Part shown: one piece after another, positions 47,621 to 55,970 of the stretch
How the letters are laid out: every line of letters starts with the position of its first letter
Position numbering within the stretch: the stretch's first letter is position 1
NCBI RefSeq assembly: GCF_023910635.1
Contig: NZ_JAAVVZ010000002.1
Coordinates: forward strand, 1-64,000
Length of the DNA stretch: 64,000 bases
Reading direction: 5' to 3'
Origin: Sphingorhabdus sp.
GTDB lineage: Bacteria; Pseudomonadota; Alphaproteobacteria; Sphingomonadales; Sphingomonadaceae
Made by a program: the position numbers and the translations under genes
The notes under the pieces: model-generated
Told to the model about the DNA's origin: nothing
The model's database searches: none
The model's input: the letters and a program-made list of their open reading frames with translations, nothing else

Positions 47621-48160
47621 ATGACAAAGCGTGGACAAGGCCGAGGAAACCTGATCGAAGCGGCGCAGGCTGAATTTGAAGAGCATGGTTACGATGGTAC
47701 CAACAGCAATGCCATTGCCAAGCGCGCGGGCTATGCGCCACAGACATTTTACCGGCACTTCGAGGACAAGCGCGCCATCTTTCTTGCCGTCTACCAGCAA
47801 TGGGCCGCCGTCGAAGTTCGCGATGTGTCAGTCGCAGGAACGCCAGAGGCGATAGCGACCGCGCTGGTTCACCATCACCGGACGCACCGCGTGTTCCGGC
47901 AATCCCTGCGTGCCTTGACGATAAGCGATGCCGAGGTGAGCAAAGCGCGTGCGCGCGCACGCCTCGATCAGGTGGCAACCTTAGCCACACGACTGGGTCA
48001 CTCCGATACTGCCCAATTGCTGGCGGCAATTTTGCAGATCGAACGCTTGTGCGATGCTTTAGTAGATGGCGAGTTCGAGGCCTGCGGGATCAGTGAGGAC
48101 CGTGTCCGCGATGAGCTGGTGCGCGCGATCCGACATTTGTTTTCGGACAGGACACAATGA
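47621..48160 (+). CDS. TetR/AcrR family transcriptional regulator (1)
   Basis: A 179-residue protein with N-terminal HTH RGNLIEAAQAEFEEHGYDGTNSNAIAKRAGYAPQTFYRHFEDKRAIFLAVYQQW, the standard TetR DNA-binding fold, and a helical ligand domain. It is divergent to the alpha/beta hydrolase; an operator-like palindrome sits between them. The second copy of the palindrome lies 1.5 kb downstream, ahead of the doxX-methyltransferase pair. Confidence 0.93.
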   Translation: MTKRGQGRGNLIEAAQAEFEEHGYDGTNSNAIAKRAGYAPQTFYRHFEDKRAIFLAVYQQWAAVEVRDVSVAGTPEAIATALVHHHRTHRVFRQSLRALTISDAEVSKARARARLDQVATLATRLGHSDTAQLLAAILQIERLCDALVDGEFEACGISEDRVRDELVRAIRHLFSDRTQ

Positions 48161-48414
48161 TACTGCGTAACCAGGGCGCGTCTGTATAACTATTCATGCG
48201 CGATGCGTACCTGCACAAGTGCGGTTCACGGCAGTTACCAACTGGATGACGACATCCATCTGCAGAATTGCCGAACGGGCGATATGCCGCATGTCCCGCG
48301 TTCGCCCACATAGAGAGTTGGCTTTCGCCTGGCGCAGAGAACCCGGTTCCGGACCAATGTTGTGGTCGCAAAGATCCGGAGGGTATGGCCAAAAGCATCA
48401 AACTTGGCGTTCTG

Positions 48415-49155
48415 CTACATTTTCGGTTTGACGAACCGATAGATGAACTGATCGGTATTGCCGCGAATGGCGGGATCAAAAACGATTTTCGAATGGTCAT
48501 CCGCTGGGTTGGCAAGTACAGTGCTCTCCCCGGCAAACTCAAATCCGACCGAAGTCACCTCTGCTATGACCAAGGCACCATCAATCCGGTGCAGCGTATC
48601 GACGTCGCGCGCACCCGATCCCTTGGCGGCACTGTGATCCACGACGACGTAGGTCCCGCCGGGTTTGAGTGCGGCAAAGACTGCGCGGTTGATGCCGGTA
48701 ATCGTGTTGGGCGGCAGTTTCGCACTGCGCAGATCGTGGTAATTCTGGGCAGTCCAAACCATGTCGATGCTATTGGGAGCGCCAATATTTCCAAGGCTCC
48801 GAACCGCAGGCTCGACGTTTGCGTAAGCTGGTTCGCTTGCGAGGGCTTGGATGACCGCAGCGGTTTCAGGTCGGCGTGCCGCCATTTGATCGGAAACCAA
48901 AGCGATCACTTTGCCGTTCGGTCCGACCGCTTGAGCGAAGATGCGCGTAAAATACCCGCCACCTGGCAGAATATCAACGACCGTCTGGCCCGCCTTGATC
49001 TTAGCGAATGCAACCATTGCGGATGGGTTGCGGGAAGCGTCGCGCGCAACGTCTTCGGGTGGACGGACGCTATTATTTATTGCAAACGGCGCGGCTGCCG
49101 CAACGCAGATGGCCGCTCCGATGATCGCTGCCATGGGTTTTAAAACTCTGTTCAT
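48415..49155 (-). CDS. Exported class I SAM-methyltransferase-like protein
   Basis: A 246-residue protein with signal peptide/anchor (LKPMAAIIGAAICVAAAAPFAINN) followed by a Rossmann methyltransferase domain: VAFAKIKAGQTVVDILPGGGYFTRIFAQAVGPNGKVIALV (motif I DILPGGGY) and AALKPGGTYVVVDHSA. Periplasmic methyltransferase-like proteins of this type are frequent in sphingomonads (from memory); since SAM is cytoplasmic, the function is uncertain. It starts 46 bp after the DoxX gene, forming a pair. Confidence 0.8.
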   Translation of the reverse strand: MNRVLKPMAAIIGAAICVAAAAPFAINNSVRPPEDVARDASRNPSAMVAFAKIKAGQTVVDILPGGGYFTRIFAQAVGPNGKVIALVSDQMAARRPETAAVIQALASEPAYANVEPAVRSLGNIGAPNSIDMVWTAQNYHDLRSAKLPPNTITGINRAVFAALKPGGTYVVVDHSAAKGSGARDVDTLHRIDGALVIAEVTSVGFEFAGESTVLANPADDHSKIVFDPAIRGNTDQFIYRFVKPKM

Positions 49156-49201
49156 TCGCTTGGTCCTTTTTTGCTAACTGCTAGGTCGTGACCCTAGATT
49201 C

Positions 49202-49570
49202 TTACTTCCCGGTTGCACCGATGCGAGAGTGAGACTGCGCGAGCAGCATCAGACCTCCGGCAATTGCGATATTCTTGAGCATCATCGTGAGCTGCACTTT
49301 GTCTGCTAAGTCGCGGTGAAAGAACACCGCGGCGACAAGGGTGAACCCGGCAAGGGCAAAGGCGACCTCACGCAGCCTAAAACCAGCTATCAAAGCAAGC
49401 GCAGCGCCGATTTCAAACGCGATGGTTGGCCATACAAGCAAGGGCGGAATGCTGTGTTCGGCCATGTAACGCATCGCCACAGCAGGGGCAGTCAGTTTGC
49501 CAACTGCGGAAAGCAGAAACAAAATAGCTATCATTGATCGAGCGGTTACTCCGATGACTTTGTCGTTCAT
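49202..49570 (-). CDS. DoxX family membrane protein
   Basis: Start ATG at 49568-49570 (GGGGGA ribosome site nearby) rather than a TTG two codons earlier. The 122-residue, four-helix protein has SMIAILFLLSAVGKLTAPAVAMRYM, PTIAFEIGAALALIAGF, LAGFTLVAAVFFHRDL and MLKNIAIAGGLMLLAQS, the DoxX/SURF4 pattern. Role unknown; DoxX relatives accompany quinone/thiol redox proteins. Cotranscribed with the methyltransferase-like gene and preceded by a TetR site. Confidence 0.85.
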   Translation of the reverse strand: MNDKVIGVTARSMIAILFLLSAVGKLTAPAVAMRYMAEHSIPPLLVWPTIAFEIGAALALIAGFRLREVAFALAGFTLVAAVFFHRDLADKVQLTMMLKNIAIAGGLMLLAQSHSRIGATGK

Positions 49571-49691
49571 TTTCAATCCCCCAAATTACGCCCCATGTCC
49601 GAGCGTGCATCGCTCCTTCGATCCAAAAATAACCGACCAGCTGACCTTCGGCCTTACGGCCAAAGCTTCAGGATCGGCATTTACTTCACCG

Positions 49692-49727
49692 TTCACCTTT
49701 TGTGATATAAAAATCACTTCGAGTCAA
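49692..49727. promoter_or_regulatory. TetR operator-like palindrome (site 2)
   Basis: TTCACCTTTTGTGAT, ATAAA, AATCACTTCGAGTCAA. The 36-bp length and the spacing are identical to site 1; right arm 14/16 and left arm 10/15 identical. It lies 122 bp upstream of the doxX start, so the same TetR may control doxX and the methyltransferase gene. Confidence 0.7.
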
Positions 49728-49815
49728 CCTGCCTTAACGTGCTCTGACCTGATCCCGTCAAATCGGTTCATTTTTTGAGAGAAAATCTTGGAAATTACGG
49801 AAATTAAGGTGACCG

Positions 49816-49950
49816 CGAATTACGGTCGGAACTCCGGTGAAGGTGCATTAAGCCCAAAATTGATATTCATCGGAATTTCGTTAAACCGTTATGATCGAAC
49901 GTGTTTTCTCCACGGTTGATCCGGGGATGACGCACCTGCCAGCGTAATTC
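49816..49950 (+). repeat. Direct repeat family, copy 2
   Basis: Contains GGTGCATTAAGCCCAAAATT, TTCATCGGAATTTCGTTAA and GGTTGATCCGGGG, then ends in an inverted GACGCACCTGCCAGCGTAAT that mirrors the GAATTACGG...GGTGCAT type motif at its left. It is fused to the truncated beta-galactosidase gene. Confidence 0.7.
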
Positions 49951-50271
49951 CAAAATAATAGGAACAGCTGCCATGTCAGGCACGGCATTTATCAGCGACT
50001 TTGTCGGCGTAGCAGTCGGGGTGCCCAGAATGACCTGGAGACTGGTAGCATGGAGCGTTTCACGTGCTTGGTCGAGCGATGCCCAGGTGAACTGGCCCGG
50101 TTCGGGTTCGATCCGGCTCCACGCAAACTGTCCTATTCGCACCTGCGAAAGGCAGGTTTCAGCCATGAGGTGGGCGTCTTTGGTCCGGAGATTTGCCAGC
50201 CAATGTTCGGGATAGTAACACACGCCTAACTTCATAGTCGGCGGATTGAGCGATTGCGTTGAAACTGACAT
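49867..50271 (-). pseudogene. Truncated GH42 beta-galactosidase (N-terminal ~90 residues)
   Basis: From the ATG at 50233-50235, the frame reads MKLGVCYYPEHWLANLRTKD, AETCLSQVRIGQFAWSRIEPEPGQFTW and VILGTPTATPTKSLINAVPDM, typical of the N-terminus of a GH42 beta-galactosidase (usual size 600-700). Resemblance stops at about 49970; the rest of the frame (through 49867) is read antisense from repeat copy 2. So the gene has lost the catalytic acid and base. It may start at 50271. Divergent to TetR 2. Presence beside a GPH-type transporter suggests a lost glycoside function. Confidence 0.8.
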
Positions 50272-50368
50272 ATATCTAGCCTTGCTCTTCGCGCCGGTGG
50301 CGGGCAAACCATCTAGCGGAGATACCTAAAGATATGGGTTCCCACCGTCCGGTTTTCCGGGCGCGAAA

Positions 50369-51040
50369 ATGAGTAAAGGTTACAACGTGATATCAGACGC
50401 CACAGAAAGTGCTCTGCCGAAGTCTCAGAAACGGGTCCGTCTCGCTCCAAGCGAACGGCAGGCCCTTATCCTTGATCATGTTGCCGAGATTGTGGCTCGG
50501 GAAGGTGTTTCGGCCTTGTCGATGGATCGCATTGGACGTGAGGCGGGCATTAGCAAGTCGCTGGTCTACAATTATTTTCCTAATATCACTGAGTTGCTGA
50601 GACTTCTTCTGCAACGTGAATGGCGACGCTTGCGGCGACAACAGGTCGAGGCCGCGCAAAAAGCTAATACTTTCGAGGATTTGGTTCGTTCGGTTACCCA
50701 TGTTTACCTCAAATATATTGATGAGCGGGGTATGTTGATCGAACGATTGCAAGCCGAACCCTCAGTTTCCGCTATTCACGACCCCACAGAGTTCGGTCGA
50801 GACACCGCCGTTAGCTATCTGGCCGAAATTGTGAGCGAACATTTCGATTTGCCTCCCGATATCGCCAGAGCAGCAACAGACATCAGCTTTGGTTTACCGG
50901 CCGCTGCGGGTGCATATTTGTTGCAACGCAAGCTCAGTCGAGAGGCGCTTGAAGACTTAACCGTCACCATGATCCTAGGGACGCTAAATGAGATCAAGCG
51001 TGAGCATACAAATCGGCACCAGCCGATCCGGCGTAAGTAA
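50369..51040 (+). CDS. TetR/AcrR family transcriptional regulator (2)
   Basis: A 223-residue protein. HTH: RQALILDHVAEIVAREGVSALSMDRIGREAGISKSLVYNYFPNITELLRLLLQREW. It is convergent with the Coq4-like gene (26 bp between stops) and is the likely repressor of the eight-gene operon, by position. No long palindrome similar to sites 1 and 2 was seen near its start. The C-terminal domain differs from TetR 1. Confidence 0.92.
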   Translation: MSKGYNVISDATESALPKSQKRVRLAPSERQALILDHVAEIVAREGVSALSMDRIGREAGISKSLVYNYFPNITELLRLLLQREWRRLRRQQVEAAQKANTFEDLVRSVTHVYLKYIDERGMLIERLQAEPSVSAIHDPTEFGRDTAVSYLAEIVSEHFDLPPDIARAATDISFGLPAAAGAYLLQRKLSREALEDLTVTMILGTLNEIKREHTNRHQPIRRK

Positions 51041-51066
51041 CCGGCGTCAATCTGCGCTTTCAACTG

Positions 51067-51804
51067 CTACTTAAGCAGCTCGGGCGTGCGCTCGGGCCGC
51101 GTGTCCGCGTGCGCAACGGCATCGCGCTGCAACCCAAATTCGGCGCGAATGTCATCCAAGGGTTCACCGAGACGATGCTCAAACTTCACGAACTGGACGC
51201 TGCGGGCGTGCCGGCCAAGGGCCCAACCATCGGTGATTGCATCCATCCCCGGCTTGATTAGGTAGGGATCGACCAACGTCATATGACTGGTCACAACGGC
51301 AATCCACATGGCAGCATAAGGATAGTCCATCTGGGCCAGTTGGAATGCCTGAATTGCAAGCTCACCCAGTGGTGTAGCCGGATAGCCGGTCAGGACATGA
51401 TGAAGATCATGTGTCTGAAAGCCACGTAACACCTTATAAGCTAATGCGGGTGGCATGCGATCAATTTTACCGCTTTGCAGCAATTCCTCATGCCTAGCGT
51501 GGTAACCAGCCGCCAAATGTTCAACCAGTTTATTGTCGACCATGAAAGCGCGGTAAGCATGGCCCAAAGTGCCTGGACCATAGCTGTCGAGCGAACCAAT
51601 TCGAAAATCCGGTGCAAGCCATCCTTCCCGAGCCAGCGGTCCATGGTCCGGGTGATCGAGGATCGCTGCTTCGTACTTCGCAATCACGTCAGCCGGAGCT
51701 GTTTCCCACCATTCGTTGAACAACCAGTCGATTCCGTAGGTGTAGAAATTGTCGATGCTTTTGAGGAATTTTTCCCCGAAACCGCGTTCGATCTGCGAAA
51801 CCAT
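51067..51804 (-). CDS. Coq4-family protein
   Basis: A 245-residue protein with the diagnostic Coq4 zinc/iron motif HDLHHVLTGYPATPLGELAIQAFQLAQ (H-D-x-x-H, then Glu), in which the conserved metal ligands are His, Asp, His and Glu. Yeast and human COQ4 act in ubiquinone synthesis (oxidative decarboxylation of the ring). This copy, with a perfect AAAGGAGG ribosome site, is the last gene of a catabolic operon, so it may decarboxylate or bind a ring or prenylated intermediate instead. That role is inference. Confidence 0.85.
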   Translation of the reverse strand: MVSQIERGFGEKFLKSIDNFYTYGIDWLFNEWWETAPADVIAKYEAAILDHPDHGPLAREGWLAPDFRIGSLDSYGPGTLGHAYRAFMVDNKLVEHLAAGYHARHEELLQSGKIDRMPPALAYKVLRGFQTHDLHHVLTGYPATPLGELAIQAFQLAQMDYPYAAMWIAVVTSHMTLVDPYLIKPGMDAITDGWALGRHARSVQFVKFEHRLGEPLDDIRAEFGLQRDAVAHADTRPERTPELLK

Positions 51805-51822
51805 GTCAGCCTCCTTTTCGGG

Positions 51823-52587
51823 TTATTTGGCCAAGGTGCCGCCATCGACCGGAACAAGAGCACCGGTCATGAAAGCAGCGGCATCGCTGACCAGAAACGC
51901 GAGGACCTCGGCCACTTCCTCTGGCGTGCCATAACGCGCCATGGGGATACCCTGTGCCAGTTGCGGCCGGGCCGCCTCTGGGTTGTCGGGCGAAAGGCGG
52001 CGCTCGAGTTGAAACATCATTTCGGTTGCCGTCGGACTGGGGCAGATCGCCAGCACACGCACCCCGTGCGGCGCCAGCGCAATGGCAGCGGACTTGGTCA
52101 TTCCGTTCACCGCATGCTTGCTGGCAGTGTACCCAAAGATGCTGCCGCTGCCGCCAAAGCCCGACACCGAGGATGTGTTGACGATCACACCGTGGCGATT
52201 GGTCAGCATGTGATGGCCGACATACTTTAACCCCAGAAAGACCCCTTTGACGTTCACCGCCATAATCCGGTCAAATTCTTCTTCTGGATAGTCGAGCGCA
52301 TTGGCTATCGCACCCGATATCCCTGCGTTGTTGAACAGGATATCAACCCGCTCACCCAGCGTGAGTCCAACGTCGATCGCCCGTTGCCAATCGGCAGCAT
52401 TCACGACATCACCGGCCAGACTGGCAACGCGACCAGCGGACAAGGCAGTGCTAAAATCGGCCTCTGGCCGATCAAACGCGACCACGCTCGCACCGCCGGC
52501 GCACAGGCGATGTACGGCGGCAAGGCCTATCCCGCGGGCCGCACCGGTGACGATGGCAACGCGGCCTGCAAGGGTTTGTTCTGTCAT
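51823..52587 (-). CDS. SDR family oxidoreductase (operon 2, second)
   Basis: A 254-residue classical SDR: VTGAARGIGLAAVHRL (NAD(P) loop, followed by VVAFDRPE, whose Asp favours NAD+), LFNNAGISG, IVNTSSVSGFGGSGSIFGYTASKHAV (Ser/Tyr/Lys triad), and the C-terminal PVDGGTLAK. It overlaps the hydrolase gene by 4 bp and is 18 bp before the Coq4-like gene. Probably oxidises an alcohol or a cis-diol in the pathway. Confidence 0.92.
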   Translation of the reverse strand: MTEQTLAGRVAIVTGAARGIGLAAVHRLCAGGASVVAFDRPEADFSTALSAGRVASLAGDVVNAADWQRAIDVGLTLGERVDILFNNAGISGAIANALDYPEEEFDRIMAVNVKGVFLGLKYVGHHMLTNRHGVIVNTSSVSGFGGSGSIFGYTASKHAVNGMTKSAAIALAPHGVRVLAICPSPTATEMMFQLERRLSPDNPEAARPQLAQGIPMARYGTPEEVAEVLAFLVSDAAAFMTGALVPVDGGTLAK

Positions 52588-53525
52588 GCGGTAACTTCCT
52601 TTGAGATCGACCGGATTGGGTGTTGAGCGAGGAATTTAGTGATCAATGCTGCGCAACGTTCAGGGGCATCGCGGTGCGGGACATGTCCAGCCGCGGGCAG
52701 TCGCGTGAGGATAGCCTCCGGGCAGGCATGGACGATGGCGTCCGCCATGGCTGGCACAAAAACGGTATCCTGATCGCCCCAGATGATCTGGACGGGGCAC
52801 TCGATGTGGAATTCATTCAGACAGTCGTTGCCAAATTCTGCATCGGTGTCCGGCACATCAAAAGGCGCTGCACGATACCAAGCCAACATCGCCTGCCACA
52901 CACCTTTTCGAGTCCAGGCATGCCGATAGGCCGCGATGTCAGCATCATTCAGCAATCCCCGGCGATAAGGTTGCGCCAAGAAACGCGCGATCAAAGCATC
53001 GACATTGGCTTCGTTGAACAGTGCATTGGCCTGTGCGGAACGCAGCATGGTGATATATTGGGATGCAAGGCGCTGGTTGGGGTCATTCCAGATCATGCTT
53101 TGCAGCACTGCAGGCGGCGGCGCGTTAAAGACGGTAAGGCTGGCTGCTTTATGCGGATGTTTTTCCGCAAAGGCGAACGCCAGAACGCCACCCCAATCAT
53201 GTCCACATAGATGCACCATCGGCAAATCAAGCGCGTCAATCAAGGCCGCGACATCTTCGATCAAATGCTCAAGCCGGTAGCTTTCAATCTCCGGCGGGCA
53301 TGAGGTCAAACCATAGCCACGCAGATCCGGCGCAATCAGCCTGAATTCCGGTGCGAGACGTTCTGCAAGGGGGCGCCATGCGGCCGCGTGGTCGGGGAAG
53401 CCGTGCAAGAAGAGAATTGGCTCACCGTGCCCCTGCTCCAAATAATGAAAATCCAGTCCATTGGCTTCGACATAGCGGCTCATCGGGGAAGCGGAGGCGA
53501 CAGCAGAACCCAAGGTGAAGGACAT
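52584..53525 (-). CDS. Alpha/beta hydrolase, epoxide hydrolase/dehalogenase type
   Basis: A 313-residue protein. Oxyanion motif LHGFPDHAAAW, APDLRGYGLTS, and nucleophile elbow LCGHDWGGVLAF: the nucleophile is Asp, which places it among epoxide hydrolases and haloalkane/haloacetate dehalogenases rather than esterases. Acid Asp in WGDQDTVF, His in PAAGHVPHRDAPERC. Overlaps the SDR by 4 bp; 5 bp after the VOC gene. It may open an epoxide or ring, or remove a halogen, in the pathway. Confidence 0.9.
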   Translation of the reverse strand: MSFTLGSAVASASPMSRYVEANGLDFHYLEQGHGEPILFLHGFPDHAAAWRPLAERLAPEFRLIAPDLRGYGLTSCPPEIESYRLEHLIEDVAALIDALDLPMVHLCGHDWGGVLAFAFAEKHPHKAASLTVFNAPPPAVLQSMIWNDPNQRLASQYITMLRSAQANALFNEANVDALIARFLAQPYRRGLLNDADIAAYRHAWTRKGVWQAMLAWYRAAPFDVPDTDAEFGNDCLNEFHIECPVQIIWGDQDTVFVPAMADAIVHACPEAILTRLPAAGHVPHRDAPERCAALITKFLAQHPIRSISKEVTA

Positions 53526-53530
53526 CGAGG

Positions 53531-54511
53531 TTAGGCCTCTGTAACCGTCGCGGCCAATCCATCGCGATATGCGGTTCGCGCAGCATCGACCTTATGACCA
53601 TTGGCTTCTTGCAACATTGCAGCGACGGTCAGTTGTTTGTCGGTGCTGGGCTGGAGCACTTCAAAAACATTACCATCAGGATCGCGTCCGAAAAATAGTC
53701 TCGCATTTCCAAACGCATGGGGCGGCCCGTGCAACTCGACGCCATGGGCCATCAGCCGAGCATAATCGGCTTCGATATTGTCGCTTTCAAAACATATATG
53801 GTTCCAACCTGGCGCTGCCAGATTGCGCCTGTCTCGTGGCAAGGTTGGCGGATGCGCATAGCACCAGAACTCGAGCTCGGCATTGGCGAGCCGCGACCAA
53901 GCGCCAGTGAAACATATATCCGAAAGTCCGGCCACATGATCGAATTTAGGACTGGGGCCAAAACTGCCTTGGCGATGAATTTCGATACCGGTCAGCAGCG
54001 CATAAAAATCAGTCAGCTTGCTGATATCTGGAGTGACCAGCGCAACGTGCGCAAACCAGGGGCGGTGTACATCCGCCGGTGCCCAAGGTGTTCCCTCAAG
54101 TTCCAGAAGATTGCCTTCGGGATCACGGATATAGACATAGCTGTTGCCCGTTCCCAACCCCGCGGGTCGTGCATGCGAAGTTGCGCCAGCGGCAACCAGT
54201 CCATCATACAACCGGTCAGAAATTTCGCTTTGCAGGCAAATATGACGGATTCCAGCCGAATAGACCGCCTTATCTTCTGGAATTATTTCAGTTCTGCAGG
54301 CATATTCGAACAGTTCCAGACATCCCAAACTACCCTGCAGAAATGCGCCTCGAGCAGAGGCATTATCGAGTTGCAGTATTGCGCGATTGCTAGCGCTGTC
54401 TTCTACGTCAAATAGGTAGGAGAGATTATAGGCGTGTTGGCTGGTATAGAAGTCGATTGCGGCATCCAGATTGAGCACAGAAAGTCCGATATGATGCAGC
54501 CCTGTGATCAC
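53531..54511 (-). CDS. Two-domain VOC (glyoxalase/extradiol dioxygenase) protein
   Basis: Start GTG at 54509-54511 overlaps the permease stop (GTGA). The 326 residues contain two VOC units. Unit 1: GLHHIGLSVLNLDAAIDFY, CLELFEYA, GIRHICLQSEI, EGNLLELEG; unit 2: WFAHVALVTPDISKLTDFY, AELEFWCYA, GWNHICFESDN, GNVFEVLQPS. Both keep the H-E-H-E metal-ligand pattern, so both may be active or one regulatory. Extradiol dioxygenases and glyoxalase-type isomerases share it; I cannot tell which without a search. Confidence 0.85.
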   Translation of the reverse strand: MITGLHHIGLSVLNLDAAIDFYTSQHAYNLSYLFDVEDSASNRAILQLDNASARGAFLQGSLGCLELFEYACRTEIIPEDKAVYSAGIRHICLQSEISDRLYDGLVAAGATSHARPAGLGTGNSYVYIRDPEGNLLELEGTPWAPADVHRPWFAHVALVTPDISKLTDFYALLTGIEIHRQGSFGPSPKFDHVAGLSDICFTGAWSRLANAELEFWCYAHPPTLPRDRRNLAAPGWNHICFESDNIEADYARLMAHGVELHGPPHAFGNARLFFGRDPDGNVFEVLQPSTDKQLTVAAMLQEANGHKVDAARTAYRDGLAATVTEA

Positions 54512-55878
54512 GCTATTCTCTCTCCAGAAGATGCGTCCGCCATTCGTGCATCGATTTCGGCGCGGATGTCGCGATGGCGGGCCTCTGTCAAAGTATAATG
54601 CCAAGCCATGTACGCGGCAATCAGCACCAAGACCGCTGGAATAACGCTATAGCTGATCGTCAAGGCTAGCAGCGGTTCGGCTCTACTCTCACCTGCAGAC
54701 ACATAACCGACACTGCCAAGTAACAACAAAGGCAGACCTGAACCGGCGGCATAGCCCATTTTCTGGACCATAGCTGTCACTGCATAAAACAAGCCTTGCT
54801 GCCGATCTAGTGTGTCAGCGGTGTCGATATCTGCGGTATCCGCGATCATCGCGTGCGGTAGCATGAGCACGGCACCATAACATGCACCCTTCAAGATGAA
54901 GAGGGCGGTAAAGACATACACCCCGCCTTTTGGCACAAAGAACATCAACGCATTGGTTGCCGCCACGATGACGAGCGCCAAGGCAAGGGCGCGGTGTTTT
55001 TCGATCCGCTTGGCGAGCCACACCCAACCGGGCACAACGAGCAGCGCTGCGAGGAAATAGAGGAAGTATATGACGCCGATATTGGGAACGCCGACAACAT
55101 CGCGCGCAAAAAACACGGTGATCGTCTGACGGAAAACTTCGCCCACCGTTGCCACCAGCACCAACACAGTTACCTGCAAGAAAGCGCGGTTGGAACCAAG
55201 CATTTTCAACGCCTTGGTTATGCTGAACGGGGCCTTGCGGATTGGAGCTTCAGGCTCTGGAACAAAAAAGAAGGCAAGCGCGGCGCATAGCGGCAGCAAA
55301 GTTATGATAACGACGCTTAATGCCGACATGACATCTGCGCTGGTCATTCCAGGCTGCATTTGTACATAGGCAGGGATGAGTGTCGATGTGATCAGGCCGG
55401 CGATGCTGAATGCCTGTGAAACCGAACTTATTCGGGTTCGAACATGATAATCTTCTGAAAGCTCCGCCGCCCATGCATGATAGGGTAGCAATAGCATCGT
55501 GTAGCCCAGATAAACCAGCGCCACCGCGGCAAGGAAATAGGTGATATCAATACCCGGCGAGGGCCTGAATAGCAGATAGACTCCTGCCATCATCGTCACT
55601 GATCCAAAAATCAGCCACACCCGTCTGCGCCCGATTTTGGGGCGCCAGCGATCGGAAATGATTCCGATCATCGGATCAGTTATGAAATCGGATAGTCGTG
55701 CCAGGATTAATGAAATCCCGATGAGCTGCAGAGCCAATTGCATCTGCCCAGAATAGAGCGGAGCGAGATATATTGCGATCGGTAGCCCGATCATCCCAAG
55801 GGGCAATTGCACAGACCCGAAGGCAAGAATTCGCCACAAGCTTATGTGTTGCTCTTCACGGCCCGATGCTGATGCCAC
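54508..55878 (-). CDS. GPH-family (MFS) sodium/proton symporter
   Basis: A 456-residue, twelve-helix protein with GTG start and GAGAGGG upstream. Signature pieces: SDFITDPMIGIISDRWRPKIGRRRVWLIFG (the GPH hallmark D-P-x-x-G-x-x-S-D), YHAWAAELSEDYHVRTRIS, ACYGAVLMLPHAMIADTADIDT. GPH proteins import glycosides, hexuronides or, in sphingomonads, aromatic or terpenoid compounds. Its stop overlaps the VOC gene, so it is translated with it. Confidence 0.93.
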   Translation of the reverse strand: MASASGREEQHISLWRILAFGSVQLPLGMIGLPIAIYLAPLYSGQMQLALQLIGISLILARLSDFITDPMIGIISDRWRPKIGRRRVWLIFGSVTMMAGVYLLFRPSPGIDITYFLAAVALVYLGYTMLLLPYHAWAAELSEDYHVRTRISSVSQAFSIAGLITSTLIPAYVQMQPGMTSADVMSALSVVIITLLPLCAALAFFFVPEPEAPIRKAPFSITKALKMLGSNRAFLQVTVLVLVATVGEVFRQTITVFFARDVVGVPNIGVIYFLYFLAALLVVPGWVWLAKRIEKHRALALALVIVAATNALMFFVPKGGVYVFTALFILKGACYGAVLMLPHAMIADTADIDTADTLDRQQGLFYAVTAMVQKMGYAAGSGLPLLLLGSVGYVSAGESRAEPLLALTISYSVIPAVLVLIAAYMAWHYTLTEARHRDIRAEIDARMADASSGERIA

Positions 55879-55970
55879 TTATGCCCTCTCCCAAATTTGC
55901 CTGTGCAAACCGTTTCTTGACCGGTTTGCGCGATCGTCTCCCTTAAAATCCGATGGTATACCGGGTCCAA

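Noticed and set aside
50101-50120. GGTTCGATCCGGCTCC, similar to the tRNA-Cys T arm, as an att site
   Set aside because: It codes for part of the GH42 signature (SRIEPEPG); similarity is short and by chance, and no integrase is present.
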